From assembly GCF_000743355.1 (NCBI RefSeq), contig NZ_JQEI01000026.1, positions 186,001-250,000 of the forward strand: a stretch of DNA of 64,000 bases, given 5' to 3'. This document shows positions 44,507 through 52,834 of the stretch, one piece after another (position 1 is the first letter of the stretch; each line of letters starts with the position of its first letter). This DNA comes from Serratia sp. Ag1. Lineage in GTDB: Bacteria; Pseudomonadota; Gammaproteobacteria; Enterobacterales; Enterobacteriaceae. Below the pieces are notes generated by a model. The model made no database searches and was not told the DNA's origin. It saw only the letters and a list, made by a program, of their open reading frames with translations. A program made the translations under genes and the position numbers.

Positions 44507-44927
44507 TATTTTGGCCTCATTGATTCAAAAAACGCCGCACAGTGTAGCGAAAAGGGGTATTGCTTACCATTTATACCCGTCATGCCTCAAGTTGCTTGGG
44601 GGTTGTGCGCTCAAACCACCGCTTGGGTTTAACACTTTTTTTGCTGGGTCGGTCTAGAGCTTATCGGATGAGCCCGTCAACTATAAACGCGATCCATTCC
44701 AGGCTGATTTTAAAAAATTATTAATTTTCAGAAAGATATAATTTTTTTATTAGTGCTTTAACCGTTATCCCTTACCAGAAAAACAGCTTAGTCATTTTGG
44801 TTATTATTTATTGCTATCCCTTATTTAATCGTTGCTATAGCACTCGGTAACCTTACAAACTCTCCTGAATCTCTCAGGTAAGCAAACAGCGACTGACACT
44901 GGCTAAGCATAGGATATCCGTACCGCG
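44507..44927. promoter_or_regulatory. queD-cysJ divergent regulatory region
   Basis: A 420-base spacer without a supportable gene. It is very AT-rich between 44700 and 44860, as expected for a CysB-activated promoter. The motif TATCCCTTA occurs twice (44766-44774 and 44815-44823), 49 bases apart, and resembles half-sites in known CysB targets. I infer two CysB contact regions. A half-ERIC-like motif lies at 44572-44602. Confidence 0.4.
44572..44602. repeat. ERIC-terminus-like motif, second copy
   Basis: TATACCCGTCATGCCTCAAG followed by TTGCTTGGGGG. It differs from the copy at 36646-36676 at only a few positions, and the differences in the two arms are compensatory (CCTCAAG-TTG-CTTGGGG), so the hairpin is maintained. 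Confidence 0.6.
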
Positions 44928-46736
44928 ATGACGACTCTGGCTCCCCCAACATCTTTGCTCCCGCTGACTCCCGAACAGCTGGCTCGCCTTCAGGCTACGA
45001 TTGGTGAGTATTCACCAACGCAACTGGCGTGGCTGTCGGGTTATTTCTGGGGAATGGTTAACCAGCAACCGGGAGCTGTCGCCACTGTGCCAGCGGTTCC
45101 TGCTGCCGCTGCGGCCAGCAGCATTACCGTGATTTCCGCTTCACAGACCGGTAATGCCCGCCGTTTGGCGGAACAACTGCGTGACGATCTGCTGGCGGCG
45201 AAACTGAGCGTCACCCTGGTGAATGCCGGGGACTACAAGTTCAAGCAGATCGCTCAGGAACGCCTATTGGTAGTGATAGCTTCTACCCAAGGCGAGGGCG
45301 AACCGGCAGAAGAAGCGGTCGCGCTGCATAAATTCCTGCATTCGAAAAAAGCACCCAAGCTCACCGACACGGCCTTTGCCGTATTCGGCTTGGGGGATAC
45401 GTCTTACGAGAATTTCTGCCAGTCCGGTAAAGATTTTGATGCCAAGCTGGCCGAGTTGGGTGCAGAACGTTTGGTTGAACGTATTGATGCCGATGTGGAA
45501 TATCAGGCATTGGCGCTCGCCTGGCGCAAGCAGGTGGTTGAGGTGATGAAAGGGCGTGCGCCCACCGAAAACAGTGTACCGGGTGTTTTGGCGGCAGGTG
45601 CTGTCGCTCTGCAAGGCAGCAACCTTTACAGCAAAGAACAACCGTTGACCGCCCAACTGGCGGTGAAGCAAAAGATCACTGGCCGCGCTTCTGATAAAGA
45701 TGTGCGCCATCTCGAAATTGATCTCGCGGATTCCGGTTTGCGTTACCAGCCGGGGGATGCGCTGGGGGTCTGGTTTGACAACGATCCCGAGTTGGTGAAC
45801 GAATTAGTGCAACTGCTGTGGATGAAGGGTGATGAACCGGCTGAAGTTGAAGGTAAAACCCTGCCGCTGCGTGAAGCGCTGCGCTCGCACTTCGAACTGA
45901 CGCAGAACACCACGCCGATCGTAGAGAAATACGCCGCGCTGTCGCGTGACGAAAAACTGATTAGCCTGCTGGCCGATAAAACCAAGCTGCAGCACTATGC
46001 GCATAATACGCCAATTGTCGATATGGTGCGCCAGGCTCCGGCGGATTTGCATGCTGAGCAGCTGATCGGGTTGTTACGCCCGCTGACGCCGCGCCTGTAT
46101 TCGATCGCCTCGTCTCAGGCCGAGAATGAAAACGAAGTGCATATCACCGTGGGTGTCGTGCGTTATGACATCAATGGCCGTGCCCGTGCTGGCGGTGCCT
46201 CCAGTTTCCTGGCGGATCGCCTGGAAGAAGAGGGCTATCTGCGGGTATTCATCGAACACAACGACAACTTCCGTCTGCCAGCCAATCCAGAAACCCCAGT
46301 GATTATGATTGGCCCCGGCACCGGTATTGCGCCGTTCCGCGCCTTTATGCAGCAGCGTGAAGCCGATGGTGCAACCGGTAACAACTGGCTGTTCTTCGGC
46401 AACCCGCATTTTACTGAGGATTTCCTGTACCAGACTGAATGGCAACGTTATGTAAAAGACGGCTTACTGACCCGCATCGATCTGGCGTGGTCGCGCGATC
46501 AGCCGCATAAAGTTTACGTGCAGGACAAACTGCGCGAACAGGGGGCAGAGATTTGGCGCTGGATCCAGCAAGGTGCGCACATTTATGTCTGTGGTGATGC
46601 CAATCGCATGGCAAAAGACGTTGAAAACACATTATTAGCACTGGTGGCCGAGCACGGTGGTATGGATACCGAGCAGGCAGATGAATTTTTAAGTGAGCTG
46701 CGCTTTGAGCGCCGTTATCAGCGAGATGTGTACTGA
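44928..46736 (+). CDS. cysJ: Assimilatory sulfite reductase flavoprotein alpha subunit
   Basis: Passes electrons from NADPH through FAD and FMN to CysI. The N-terminal flavodoxin domain (about residues 65-205) starts [20 protein letters not shown]-type connecting domain, the FAD-binding RLYSIASSQ, and the NADPH-binding [16 protein letters not shown] and C-terminal RYQRDVY follow. 602 residues. The TGA overlaps the cysI ATG by one base. Confidence 0.97.
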   Translation: MTTLAPPTSLLPLTPEQLARLQATIGEYSPTQLAWLSGYFWGMVNQQPGAVATVPAVPAAAAASSITVISASQTGNARRLAEQLRDDLLAAKLSVTLVNAGDYKFKQIAQERLLVVIASTQGEGEPAEEAVALHKFLHSKKAPKLTDTAFAVFGLGDTSYENFCQSGKDFDAKLAELGAERLVERIDADVEYQALALAWRKQVVEVMKGRAPTENSVPGVLAAGAVALQGSNLYSKEQPLTAQLAVKQKITGRASDKDVRHLEIDLADSGLRYQPGDALGVWFDNDPELVNELVQLLWMKGDEPAEVEGKTLPLREALRSHFELTQNTTPIVEKYAALSRDEKLISLLADKTKLQHYAHNTPIVDMVRQAPADLHAEQLIGLLRPLTPRLYSIASSQAENENEVHITVGVVRYDINGRARAGGASSFLADRLEEEGYLRVFIEHNDNFRLPANPETPVIMIGPGTGIAPFRAFMQQREADGATGNNWLFFGNPHFTEDFLYQTEWQRYVKDGLLTRIDLAWSRDQPHKVYVQDKLREQGAEIWRWIQQGAHIYVCGDANRMAKDVENTLLALVAEHGGMDTEQADEFLSELRFERRYQRDVY

Positions 46737-48451
46737 TGAGTGATAAACACCCTGGGCCTTTGGTGGTGGAAGGCAAACTGGCCGATGCCGAACGGATGAA
46801 GAAAGAGAGCAACTTCCTGCGCGGCACCATCGCGGAAGATTTAAACGATGGCCTGACTGGCGGTTTCAACGGCGACAACTTCTTGCTGATCCGTTTCCAT
46901 GGCATGTACCAGCAGGACGATCGTGATATTCGTGCCGAGCGTGCCGAGCAAAAGCTGGAACCGCGCCACGCCATGATGCTGCGTTGCCGCTTGCCGGGGG
47001 GGATTATCACCCCGCAGCAGTGGTTGGGCATCGACAAATTCGCTGAAGAAAGCACCCTGTACGGCAGCATCCGTATTACCAACCGCCAGACGTTCCAGTT
47101 CCATGGCATCTTAAAAGGCAATGTGAAACCGGTGCATCAATTGCTGAACCGCCTGGGGCTGGATGCCTTGGCAACCGCCAATGACGTTAACCGCAACGTG
47201 TTGTGTACCTCGAACCCGGTGGAGTCCGAACTGCATCAGCAAGCCTACGAGTGGGCGAAGAAAATCTCTGAACACCTGCTGCCACGCACCCGTGCTTATG
47301 CAGAAGTGTGGCTGGATCAGGAAAAGGTGGCGACCACCGATGAAGAGCCGATTCTCGGGGCGACTTACCTGCCGCGCAAGTTCAAAACCACGGTGGTGAT
47401 CCCGCCGCAAAACGACGTCGATCTGCACGCCAATGACATGAACTTTGTCGCGATTGCTAAAAATGGCAAGCTGGTGGGCTTTAACCTGTTGGTGGGCGGC
47501 GGCCTGTCGATCGAGCACGGTAATAAGAAAACTTATGCGCGCAAGGCAAGTGAGTTCGGCTATATCCCGCTGGAGCACACGCTGGCAGTGGCGGAAGCGG
47601 TGGTCACTACTCAACGCGATTGGGGCAACCGTACCGATCGTAAGAATGCCAAAACCAAATACACGCTGGAGCGGGTCGGTGTGGACACCTTCCGCGCCGA
47701 AGTGGAAAAACGCGCGGGCATTACCTTCGAGCCAGTGCGCCCGTATGAATTTACCGGGCGTGGTGATCGTATCGGTTGGGTAAAAGGTATTGATAAGCAG
47801 TGGCACTTGACGCTGTTTATCGAGAATGGCCGCCTGCTGGATTATCCAGGGCGCCCGCTGAAAACCGGCATGGCCGAGATTGCCAAGGTCCACAAAGGGG
47901 ATTTCCGCCTGACGGCCAACCAGAATCTGATCGTGGCTGGCGTACCAGAGAGTGAGAAGGCGAAGATCGAAGCATTAGCGCGTAAGCATGGCCTGATCGA
48001 CGATGCGGTCAGCGAGCAGCGCAAAAACTCGATGGCCTGCGTGTCTTACCCTACGTGCCCACTGGCGATGGCTGAAGCTGAACGATTCCTGCCCGAATTT
48101 GTGACTAAAGTGGAAAGCATCATGCAACGCCATGGCGTGGGTGATGAGCACATTGTATTGCGTATCACCGGTTGCCCGAACGGCTGTGGCCGTGCGCTGC
48201 TGGCAGAAATTGGGCTGGTGGGCAAAGCCATTGGCCGCTACAACCTGCATCTGGGCGGTAACCGTGAAGGCACGCGTATTCCACGCATGTACCGTGAGAA
48301 TATAAATGAAGCTGATATTTTGCAGGAAATCGACCAATTGGTAGGCCGCTGGGCGCAAGAGCGTAAAGCGGGTGAAGGGTTTGGTGATTTCACGATTCGT
48401 GCCGGGATCGTCCGGGCTGTGGTGGATTCAGCGCGGGATTTTTGGGACTAA
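46736..48451 (+). CDS. cysI: Assimilatory sulfite reductase hemoprotein beta subunit
   Basis: Reduces sulfite to sulfide with a coupled siroheme and [4Fe-4S] cluster. Cluster cysteines are in [18 protein letters not shown] and [16 protein letters not shown]. Substrate-binding basic residues are in [15 protein letters not shown]. 571 residues; E. coli 570. Second gene of cysJIH. Confidence 0.97.
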   Translation: MSDKHPGPLVVEGKLADAERMKKESNFLRGTIAEDLNDGLTGGFNGDNFLLIRFHGMYQQDDRDIRAERAEQKLEPRHAMMLRCRLPGGIITPQQWLGIDKFAEESTLYGSIRITNRQTFQFHGILKGNVKPVHQLLNRLGLDALATANDVNRNVLCTSNPVESELHQQAYEWAKKISEHLLPRTRAYAEVWLDQEKVATTDEEPILGATYLPRKFKTTVVIPPQNDVDLHANDMNFVAIAKNGKLVGFNLLVGGGLSIEHGNKKTYARKASEFGYIPLEHTLAVAEAVVTTQRDWGNRTDRKNAKTKYTLERVGVDTFRAEVEKRAGITFEPVRPYEFTGRGDRIGWVKGIDKQWHLTLFIENGRLLDYPGRPLKTGMAEIAKVHKGDFRLTANQNLIVAGVPESEKAKIEALARKHGLIDDAVSEQRKNSMACVSYPTCPLAMAEAERFLPEFVTKVESIMQRHGVGDEHIVLRITGCPNGCGRALLAEIGLVGKAIGRYNLHLGGNREGTRIPRMYRENINEADILQEIDQLVGRWAQERKAGEGFGDFTIRAGIVRAVVDSARDFWD

Positions 48452-48503
48452 CCTTGCTGGCTTTCTTCACATTGGGTGCAGTAGCTAAGTTTGTGCACCT
48501 TAC

Positions 48504-48532
48504 TGCCCTCTCTCCCGCTGGGAGAGGGGGCA
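48504..48532 (+). other. Intercistronic hairpin between cysI and cysH
   Basis: TGCCC-T-CTCTCCC pairs with GGGAGAG-G-GGGCA around a GCT loop, giving a 12-bp stem with one mismatch. It is 12 bases before the cysH Shine-Dalgarno. With no T-run, it is more likely to shape mRNA decay or cysH translation than to terminate. Confidence 0.55.
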
Positions 48533-48559
48533 CATCATTATTTTCAGGAGGCAAACAAC

Positions 48560-49294
48560 ATGGCTGAATTCGATCTGGTAGCGCTGAATGCACTGCCGAA
48601 ATCCGGGCAGGCGTTGGCACTGGCGGTGGTCAACGGCCAGTTGGAACACCTTTCGGCGCAGGAGCGGGTCGCGTGGGCGCTGGAGCATTTACCGGGTGAA
48701 TTCGTGCTTTCCTCCAGCTTCGGTATTCAGGCAGCGGTCTGTCTGCATCTGGTCACCCGCATCAAGCCGGATATCCCGGTAATTTTGACCGATACCGGCT
48801 ACCTGTTCCCAGAAACCTATCAGTTTATCGATCATCTGGTCGACAAGCTGCAGCTTAATCTGCAGGTATTCCGTGCCGAGCATTCACCAGCCTGGCAGGA
48901 GGCGCGTTACGGTCAGCTATGGGAGCAGGGCGTTGAGGGTATTGAAAAATACAATCAGATCAACAAAGTTGAACCGATGAACCGCGCGCTGGAAACGCTG
49001 GGCGCGCAGACCTGGTTTGCCGGTTTACGCCGCGAACAGTCTGGCAGCCGTGCCAACCTGCCGGTGCTAGCGGTACAACGTGGGGTATTCAAGATCCTGC
49101 CGATTATTGATTGGAGTAATCGCCAGATTTACCAGTATTTGACTGAGCACGGGCTGAGTTACCACCCGTTGTGGGATCAAGGGTATCTCTCGGTAGGGGA
49201 TACGCACACCACCCGTAAGTGGGAACAGGGCATGAGCGAGGAAGAAACCCGCTTCTTCGGCCTGAAGCGCGAGTGTGGTCTGCATGAAGGTTGA
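48560..49294 (+). CDS. cysH: Phosphoadenosine phosphosulfate (PAPS) reductase
   Basis: Thioredoxin-dependent reduction of PAPS to sulfite. The PP-loop-like motif is [12 protein letters not shown], with PAPS-binding [11 protein letters not shown] and the redox-active Cys in the C-terminal KRECGLHEG. 244 residues, as in E. coli. The frame extends upstream to 48491, but CAGGAGG lies 8 nt before ATG 48560. Last gene of cysJIH and the last chromosomal backbone gene before the phage-derived locus. Confidence 0.97.
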   Translation: MAEFDLVALNALPKSGQALALAVVNGQLEHLSAQERVAWALEHLPGEFVLSSSFGIQAAVCLHLVTRIKPDIPVILTDTGYLFPETYQFIDHLVDKLQLNLQVFRAEHSPAWQEARYGQLWEQGVEGIEKYNQINKVEPMNRALETLGAQTWFAGLRREQSGSRANLPVLAVQRGVFKILPIIDWSNRQIYQYLTEHGLSYHPLWDQGYLSVGDTHTTRKWEQGMSEEETRFFGLKRECGLHEG

Positions 49295-49305
49295 GGCCAT
49301 TGGCA

Positions 49306-49327
49306 ATGAGAGGGGGAACCCTCTCAT
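49306..49327. terminator. Hairpin between cysH and the convergent phage repressor
   Basis: Perfect 9-bp stem ATGAGAGGG/CCCTCTCAT with a GGAA loop, in the 38-bp gap between the cysH stop and the repressor stop. It marks the left chromosomal junction of the phage-derived locus. No tRNA or obvious att duplication is seen here. Confidence 0.6.
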
Positions 49328-49332
49328 GCTTG

Positions 49333-50043
49333 TTACCATAAGGTCGAAGACCAGAAGACCCGCCCAATAATATGGATGCGTTGCTCAAATTCCTGACGGT
49401 TCAAAGACTCATCAGGATATTCGGCGCTATTAAAACTCTTGATGATCACCCCACCATCCGGTTTGGCCACCAACTGCTTAACGCGGATTAAATCACCATC
49501 TCGAATCGCGTAATAATCGCCATCAATGATTGGAAATTGATTGGCGGTATCGATACCGACGACATCACCACTGCGCAACAGCGGTGCCATACTATTACCG
49601 ATCACTCTCACCACGCGCGCATCGCGCGCATTCACGCCCAAGCGGCGCAGGGTGTAGCGCCGAAACGGCAAGCGATAGATTTCCCGCTCTTCTTCAGGCA
49701 TGGCACCACTACCTGCCGAGGCTTCAACGTCAAGCACCGGTATATCAATGAACTCCTTATGATCCTGCTCCATCGATTCCCACTCTTCGACGCGTAAACG
49801 GCTTTCTTTGACTTCATCAGGTTTAGGTAATGTTGCCGTTGAGTTTGCTTCACCAAACAACAGCCATTGTGAGGTAACTGACAAGGCAGCGGCCAGTTTC
49901 TCCAGGTTGCGTGGCGAGCGGGTCTGCCCGGTCTCAATTTTATTGATGGATTGCTGGCTGACCCCAACTTTCTCTGCCAACGCTTTTTGGCTCAAGCCCA
50001 GTTGCTCACGCCGTTTAGCAAGGCGTTCACCTAAAGTTTGCAT
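49333..50043 (-). CDS. Phage repressor, XRE helix-turn-helix with LexA-type (S24) self-cleaving domain
   Basis: A 236-residue lambda-CI-like repressor. The N-terminal HTH is residues 5-60 (LAEKVGVSQQSINKIETGQT). The C-terminal peptidase S24 domain has a probable cleavage site Ala110-Gly111 (EASAGSG), nucleophile Ser151 (IGNSMAPLL) and general base Lys189 (IRVKQL). All three are intact, so RecA-stimulated self-cleavage, and hence SOS induction of the tail locus, is expected. SD AGGAG lies 8 nt upstream of the ATG. Divergent from the antiterminator gene across a 141-base operator region. Confidence 0.92.
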   Translation of the reverse strand: MQTLGERLAKRREQLGLSQKALAEKVGVSQQSINKIETGQTRSPRNLEKLAAALSVTSQWLLFGEANSTATLPKPDEVKESRLRVEEWESMEQDHKEFIDIPVLDVEASAGSGAMPEEEREIYRLPFRRYTLRRLGVNARDARVVRVIGNSMAPLLRSGDVVGIDTANQFPIIDGDYYAIRDGDLIRVKQLVAKPDGGVIIKSFNSAEYPDESLNRQEFEQRIHIIGRVFWSSTLW

Positions 50044-50121
50044 AATTCGTCTCCTGTTCCCCTGATTGTAAATGAAAAAAATGCAATAACAACCTATGAG
50101 CGATGATACAACTTAGTTATG

Positions 50122-50151
50122 TTGATTTAACAACTATAGGTATGTACTATA
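50122..50151 (+). promoter_or_regulatory. Predicted promoter of the antiterminator gene with repressor half-sites
   Basis: TTGATT (50122-50127), 17-nt spacer, TACTAT (50145-50150). ACTATA occurs twice with 13-nt spacing (50133-50138 and 50146-50151), the second overlapping the -10. The same hexamer forms an inverted repeat over the late promoter at 51085-51100, so ACTATA is a candidate CI half-site. Confidence 0.5.
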
Positions 50152-50184
50152 CAACAACTACACTTAGTTTGTCTTGGAGCAAAA

Positions 50185-50544
50185 ATGAACAATATAAAAT
50201 CGAGCCTTGAGACGTGGGGAAACTGGGCCCGCTGTAATCTGGGAACCGAGTACTCAACGGTAAATATCACTTTTCAGGAAGCGCTGCCAATGAGCGGCTC
50301 CAACCGGATTCGCATTGACGACAAAGAAGGCATGCTGATAGACGCCGCCGTTGCAGGGCTTAAACGCTTTGATTTATTGGCTTATAAACTGATTGTTGCT
50401 CACTATGTCTATCACGTCAGCCAGAACCGCCTGGCGAAAGAGATCGGTAAAGCGCAGAGTTATGTCGCAAATTTATTGCGCGTGGCAGAAGCCTTTATCG
50501 CCGGGCAAATCTTCTCTTATACCGAGAACGCAGTTAGCGCCTGA
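50185..50544 (+). CDS. Phage antitermination protein Q family (PF06530-like)
   Basis: A 119-residue protein with the pattern of the short Q-type antiterminators: an N-terminal WGNWARCN motif, then DDKEGMLIDAAVAGLKRFD and an HTH-like segment HVSQNRLAKEIGKAQSYVANLL. GGAG lies 5 nt before the ATG. It is directly controlled by the divergent repressor region and followed by an intrinsic terminator. I infer that it loads on RNA polymerase at the late promoter downstream and allows readthrough of the leader terminator into the tail genes. Family assignment is from recalled motif pattern. Confidence 0.75.
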   Translation: MNNIKSSLETWGNWARCNLGTEYSTVNITFQEALPMSGSNRIRIDDKEGMLIDAAVAGLKRFDLLAYKLIVAHYVYHVSQNRLAKEIGKAQSYVANLLRVAEAFIAGQIFSYTENAVSA

Positions 50545-50570
50545 AGCCACTTTCCACAGGCTTTCCTGAG

Positions 50571-50596
50571 ATACCGCCGCAAGGCGGTATTTTTTT
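50571..50596 (+). terminator. Intrinsic terminator after the Q-type gene
   Basis: Perfect 8-bp stem ATACCGCC/GGCGGTAT with a GCAA tetraloop and a run of six T. Confidence 0.92.
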
Positions 50597-50599
50597 GTA

Positions 50600-51030
50600 T
50601 TCAGAAAACCCCCAGCTAGGCTGGGGGTTCCGTAAAGCTTCCAGCTTTGAGTCGGCTCTTTTAATGGCCAGTAACGCTTGTGGTCAGGTAGCAACAAAGC
50701 ACCTCTGGAGATAGATAAGCCGCTAATAGTTGATGAGAAAGGCTTAGCGCATACCCGATGAATGAGAGAAGTACCAACACGTTACTTATTCAGTGTCTTG
50801 GGGGGTAAGTACAAAGGAAACTGTCATATGCGCTAAGGAAGATATGTGTATAGAAAGATGTGATGGTAACTACAGTCGCCCTTACATTGATGTAGCCCGT
50901 TTACGGGCAGTAAGTAACAGAAGTAATGCAAATGTGAGGTAGTCATGCGCCTGTTAGGGCGCGGCAGGTAAGAGAGCCTTACAGGCGCATATGAAAAACC
51001 TCCGGCTATGCCGGAGGATATTTATTTTTC
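50600..51030 (+). mobile_element. Internally deleted IS200-family (IS1541-like) element
   Basis: The left-end hairpin AACCCCCAGC-TAG-GCTGGGGGTT (50607-50629) and right-end hairpin CCTCCGGC-TAT-GCCGGAGG (50999-51017) are the subterminal hairpins of IS200/IS1541. A further 3' hairpin with arms ATGCGCCTGT and ACAGGCGCAT (50945-50990) is also part of that element. The length is about 430 bp against about 700 bp for an intact copy. IS200 elements have no inverted terminal repeats or target duplication, so the outer ends are approximate. It lies between the Q-gene terminator and the late promoter and adds a structured, strongly terminating segment there. Confidence 0.85.
50732..50917 (+). pseudogene. 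Remnant of IS200 transposase tnpA
   Basis: The two ends of the transposase are recognisable: DEKGLAHTR at 50732-50758, followed at once by a stop, and SPFTGSK-stop at 50894-50917, matching the N- and C-termini of IS200/IS1541 TnpA (DEKSLAHTR, GSPFTGRK). About 270 of the expected 456 coding bases are missing, including the region for the catalytic HUH and Tyr, so it is inactive. Confidence 0.8.
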
Positions 51031-51062
51031 ACAACCAAAATAAAGATAACAACAAAAAAGTG

Positions 51063-51090
51063 TTGATATAATCTGATTAACAGGTATAGT
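51063..51090 (+). promoter_or_regulatory. Predicted late promoter with an overlapping repressor operator
   Basis: TTGATA (51063-51068), 16-nt spacer, TATAGT (51085-51090). The inverted repeat TATAGT-aaca-ACTATA (51085-51100) covers the -10 and the start site. Transcription would start near 51097 and meet a terminator about 40 bases later. This is the promoter-leader-terminator layout expected for Q-dependent late transcription. Confidence 0.6.
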
Positions 51091-51135
51091 AACAACTATA
51101 AGGTCAAAGAGTTGTATCTTGAACTCAGCCACCTG

Positions 51136-51166
51136 AAGCCCTTCTCTCTATGTGAAGGGCTTTTTT
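51136..51166 (+). terminator. Leader terminator (tR'-like) upstream of the tail operon
   Basis: Perfect 9-bp stem AAGCCCTTC/GAAGGGCTT with a 9-nt loop and six T. It would stop a transcript of about 70 nt from the promoter at 51063-51090 unless antitermination occurs. Between it and the portal gene (51167-51292) I see no gene. Confidence 0.88.
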
Positions 51167-51292
51167 GTTTGTGTTTCTGATAAGGCACTCATGACATATG
51201 TCGCGGTTGCCGCTCTTTAGGTTCGACTTTAACCAAGGGGAACAACCTGGAAGAAAAATTTTAAAAATTATTCAACTAGATAGGACGGGAGA

Positions 51293-52633
51293 ATGGTAAT
51301 AGATACCTCACTCAATAATCAGTTGGCGAAGACTTCGTCAACCCAACAGGGCAATGGCGAAGTGACGCTGCGGCCAGGGATTCGTGTGCCCCCCTTTTCG
51401 GGGAGCGTGAGCCCTCTTCCTGAAAGAGTCAGTGAGCAGCGGTCATTAATTGATATGGCTTACCGTTCATCATGGCTGGTCGGCGCGGCGGTAGATACCG
51501 TCGCAGAGGATATGACCCGTAATGGGATCACGATAACTTCCACTCTGGAGCCTGATGCAAAACAGCATCTGCAGGGGGTCTGGGCGAGCTTGGCCCTGTG
51601 GAATAGCCTGAATAACGTCATTAAACAAGGGCGACTATATGGTAGTGCACTTGGGGTAATCCTGCTTGATGGTGACGATATGTCCACACCTTTGCGGGTA
51701 GATACCGTGAAAGTGGGTGCATTCCGCGGCATTGTTCCTGTGAATCGCTGGCAGGTTTCACCTTCGTTGAGCGACAGAGAAAGTGCGCTGGGGCCTGATT
51801 TAGGGCAGCCACGTTTCTACCAGGTGACAGATACTTCAAGTGGTATTCCGCCGTGGAAGATCCATTACAGCCGGGTCATACGCATTGATGGCATTACTCT
51901 GCCCAGCCAGTTCACATCGGATGAAAATGGCTGGGGTATCAGTGTGATAGAGCGCATCTATGACCGGATACTGGCATTTGATAGCGCGACAACCGCCGCC
52001 GTGCAACTGATGAACAAGGCTCATCTGCGTACTTACAGCGTGGCCGATCTGCGCAAAATTCTGGCTATGGGTGGGCCAGCGAGAGAAGCATTGCTGGCAC
52101 AAATGACCGCTATTCAGCAAGGGCAGTCTATTGATGGCTTAACGCTAATGGATGCCAGCGATAAGTTTGAAACCCATGCCTATCACCTCAATGGGTTGCC
52201 CGAGGTTCTGGCGCAGTTCGCACAACAGCTCTCCGGGGCGCTTAACATTCCATTGGTCAGGCTGTTTGGTCAATCTCCGGCAGGTTTTACCACGGGTGAT
52301 GTGGATTTGGCGAATTACTACGATGGCATTGCGGCACAGCAGGCGCGGCAGCTACGCCGCCCCGTCTATACCCTGATGTCGCTTCTACATCGTTCGGTAC
52401 TAGGTAAACCATTACCCGATAATTTTGCATTTAGTTTCAATCCGCTATGGCAGATGTCAGAACTTGATCGGAGCAAGGTCGCCATGCAGACCGTTGAGGC
52501 AATAGGCAACGCCGTAAATAGCGGCGTGATGACGGCTTATGCGGGCGCTGAACAGTTACGTGACTCATCACCGGTTACGGGGATCGGCTCCACCATTCGC
52601 CAAGAAGATTTAGCCAGTCTGCGTCAGGGCTGA
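51293..52633 (+). CDS. Phage portal protein (DUF1073 family)
   Basis: A 446-residue protein with the pattern of DUF1073 portal proteins of ZF40-like temperate myophages: PLPERVSEQRSLIDMAYRSS near the N-terminus, VDTVAEDMTRNG, and the C-terminal portal-like block GALNIPLVRLFGQSPAGF...GDVDLANYYD. Portals normally sit in the capsid vertex next to terminase and head genes. Here neither terminase upstream nor protease or capsid downstream is present, so its role is puzzling (relic, or an adaptor cap for the tail). SD AGGA 7 nt upstream. Confidence 0.8.
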   Translation: MVIDTSLNNQLAKTSSTQQGNGEVTLRPGIRVPPFSGSVSPLPERVSEQRSLIDMAYRSSWLVGAAVDTVAEDMTRNGITITSTLEPDAKQHLQGVWASLALWNSLNNVIKQGRLYGSALGVILLDGDDMSTPLRVDTVKVGAFRGIVPVNRWQVSPSLSDRESALGPDLGQPRFYQVTDTSSGIPPWKIHYSRVIRIDGITLPSQFTSDENGWGISVIERIYDRILAFDSATTAAVQLMNKAHLRTYSVADLRKILAMGGPAREALLAQMTAIQQGQSIDGLTLMDASDKFETHAYHLNGLPEVLAQFAQQLSGALNIPLVRLFGQSPAGFTTGDVDLANYYDGIAAQQARQLRRPVYTLMSLLHRSVLGKPLPDNFAFSFNPLWQMSELDRSKVAMQTVEAIGNAVNSGVMTAYAGAEQLRDSSPVTGIGSTIRQEDLASLRQG

Positions 52634-52661
52634 GAAAGCCCTTTCACGAGGATTAATCACC

Positions 52662-52832
52662 ATGAAATATTTTTTTAATGCCCGGCTCGATAACACCCGT
52701 TATCGCTTAGCCGAGGGTTTCCTATTGTGTTTTGGCACACCGCTGGTGCACCGAGCAGTGCCTCCAGCAACGCCGAAAACGGGGCGGAACCGTCAGTTGC
52801 CAATAGTGGAAGCCATTAAGGGGAGGCATTGA
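52662..52832 (+). pseudogene. Short ORF, probable 5' stub of a DUF2213 prohead protease gene
   Basis: A 56-residue ORF beginning MKYFFNARLDNTRYRLAEGF then LLCFGTPL. By recall this resembles the N-terminus of DUF2213 phage proteins (a start of the form MKYF, RL-D-TRY, EGFLLC-G-P), which are several hundred residues long and follow the portal and head-morphogenesis genes. After about residue 32 the sequence stops resembling the family and becomes a basic tail. It lies exactly where the protease, scaffold and capsid genes would be. I infer a deletion fused the stub to sequence just before the DUF4054 gene. It could be translated (CACGAGGA upstream). Confidence 0.5.
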
Positions 52833-52834
52833 TT

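Noticed and set aside
49295..49332. att site for prophage integration at the cysH end
   Set aside because: The junction contains only a terminator hairpin; without the right border no direct repeat can be tested, and no tRNA is adjacent.
50600..51030. Structured 3' part of the IS-like segment as a TnpB guide (omega) RNA
   Set aside because: The element matches IS200, which encodes only TnpA; there is no tnpB remnant, and the hairpins are explained by IS200 subterminal structures.
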